A DNA stretch of 64,000 nt from Ignavibacteriota bacterium (GTDB taxonomy: Bacteria > Bacteroidota > Ignavibacteria > Ignavibacteriales > Melioribacteraceae): positions 603,501 to 667,500 of the forward strand of contig JADJOX010000007.1 in NCBI GenBank assembly GCA_016713565.1. Direction: 5' to 3'. How positions within the stretch are numbered: position 1 is the first letter of the stretch; each line of letters opens with the position of its first letter. The notes beneath the pieces are model-generated. The model saw only the letters and a list, made by a program, of their open reading frames with translations. It was not told the DNA's origin and did no database searches. A program made the translations under genes and the position numbers. This document shows, one piece after another, positions 63,044 through 64,000 of the stretch.

Positions 63044-64000
<957 letters not shown>

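Overview
This window is strongly AT-rich bacterial chromosome, mostly core housekeeping genes in short operons on both strands. A secreted protein at 6841-7734 ends in a type IX secretion sorting domain that opens with the NYPNPFNPST signature, which is typical of Ignavibacteriota and relatives in the Bacteroidota/Chlorobiota group. Other genes fit that placement: an XRE regulator of the Bacteroidota type, an Rhs protein with a DGLNRP-type segment, and an ECF sigma/anti-sigma pair facing a small membrane protein. The placement is an inference from protein signatures, not from a phylogeny.

Layout. 1-900: the end of a type IV pilus or type II secretion inner-membrane operon (PilO-like 3' end, then a PilP-like gene with two frameshifts). 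901-6840: an accessory island with an XRE regulator, a long broken Rhs polymorphic-toxin gene with an intact putative immunity gene at its 3' end, an orphan terminator and a candidate 52-residue membrane peptide. 6841-16484: the T9SS cargo, an ABC-F ATPase, a peptidoglycan transglycosylase, a three-subunit periplasmic molybdenum aldehyde oxidoreductase and an M23 peptidase. 16585-22460: purL with an internal deletion, a YihY protein, a STAS pair and etfBA. 22464-30876: a long minus-strand block (thioesterase, threonine aldolase, lnt, dedA, ispF, acyP, EamA transporter, era, and an ECF sigma with its anti-sigma). 31011-40860: CPBP protease, trxB, queG, a Rieske/metallo-beta-lactamase pair, ferredoxin, TPM/LemA, DUF711/ACT and acyl-CoA dehydrogenase. 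41009-58146: rlmN, a SpoU methylase, a TPR/SPOR lipoprotein, PII, secA, arfB, a UDP-sugar pyrophosphorylase, mtaB, rpsA, cmk and suhB. 58237-62827: lon, a free-methionine-sulfoxide reductase and dnaX, converging on 5S and 23S rRNA on the minus strand at the right edge.

Sequence quality matters here. Single-base frameshifts interrupt secA and rpsA, which should both be essential, as well as the pilP-like gene (two) and the Rhs gene (four). Several lie at short homopolymers or a TA repeat, so uncorrected sequencing indels are the simplest explanation for the core genes. The roughly 85-residue in-frame gap inside PurL is a different kind of lesion and deserves a separate check.

The best candidates for new biology are the Rhs C-terminal toxin with its abutting immunity gene (1389-2450), the small membrane ORF beside the Rhs break (6531-6689), the 63-residue protein paired with a lone STAS protein (19479-20143), and the nested dyad between the ECF sigma gene and its divergent neighbour (30905-30944).
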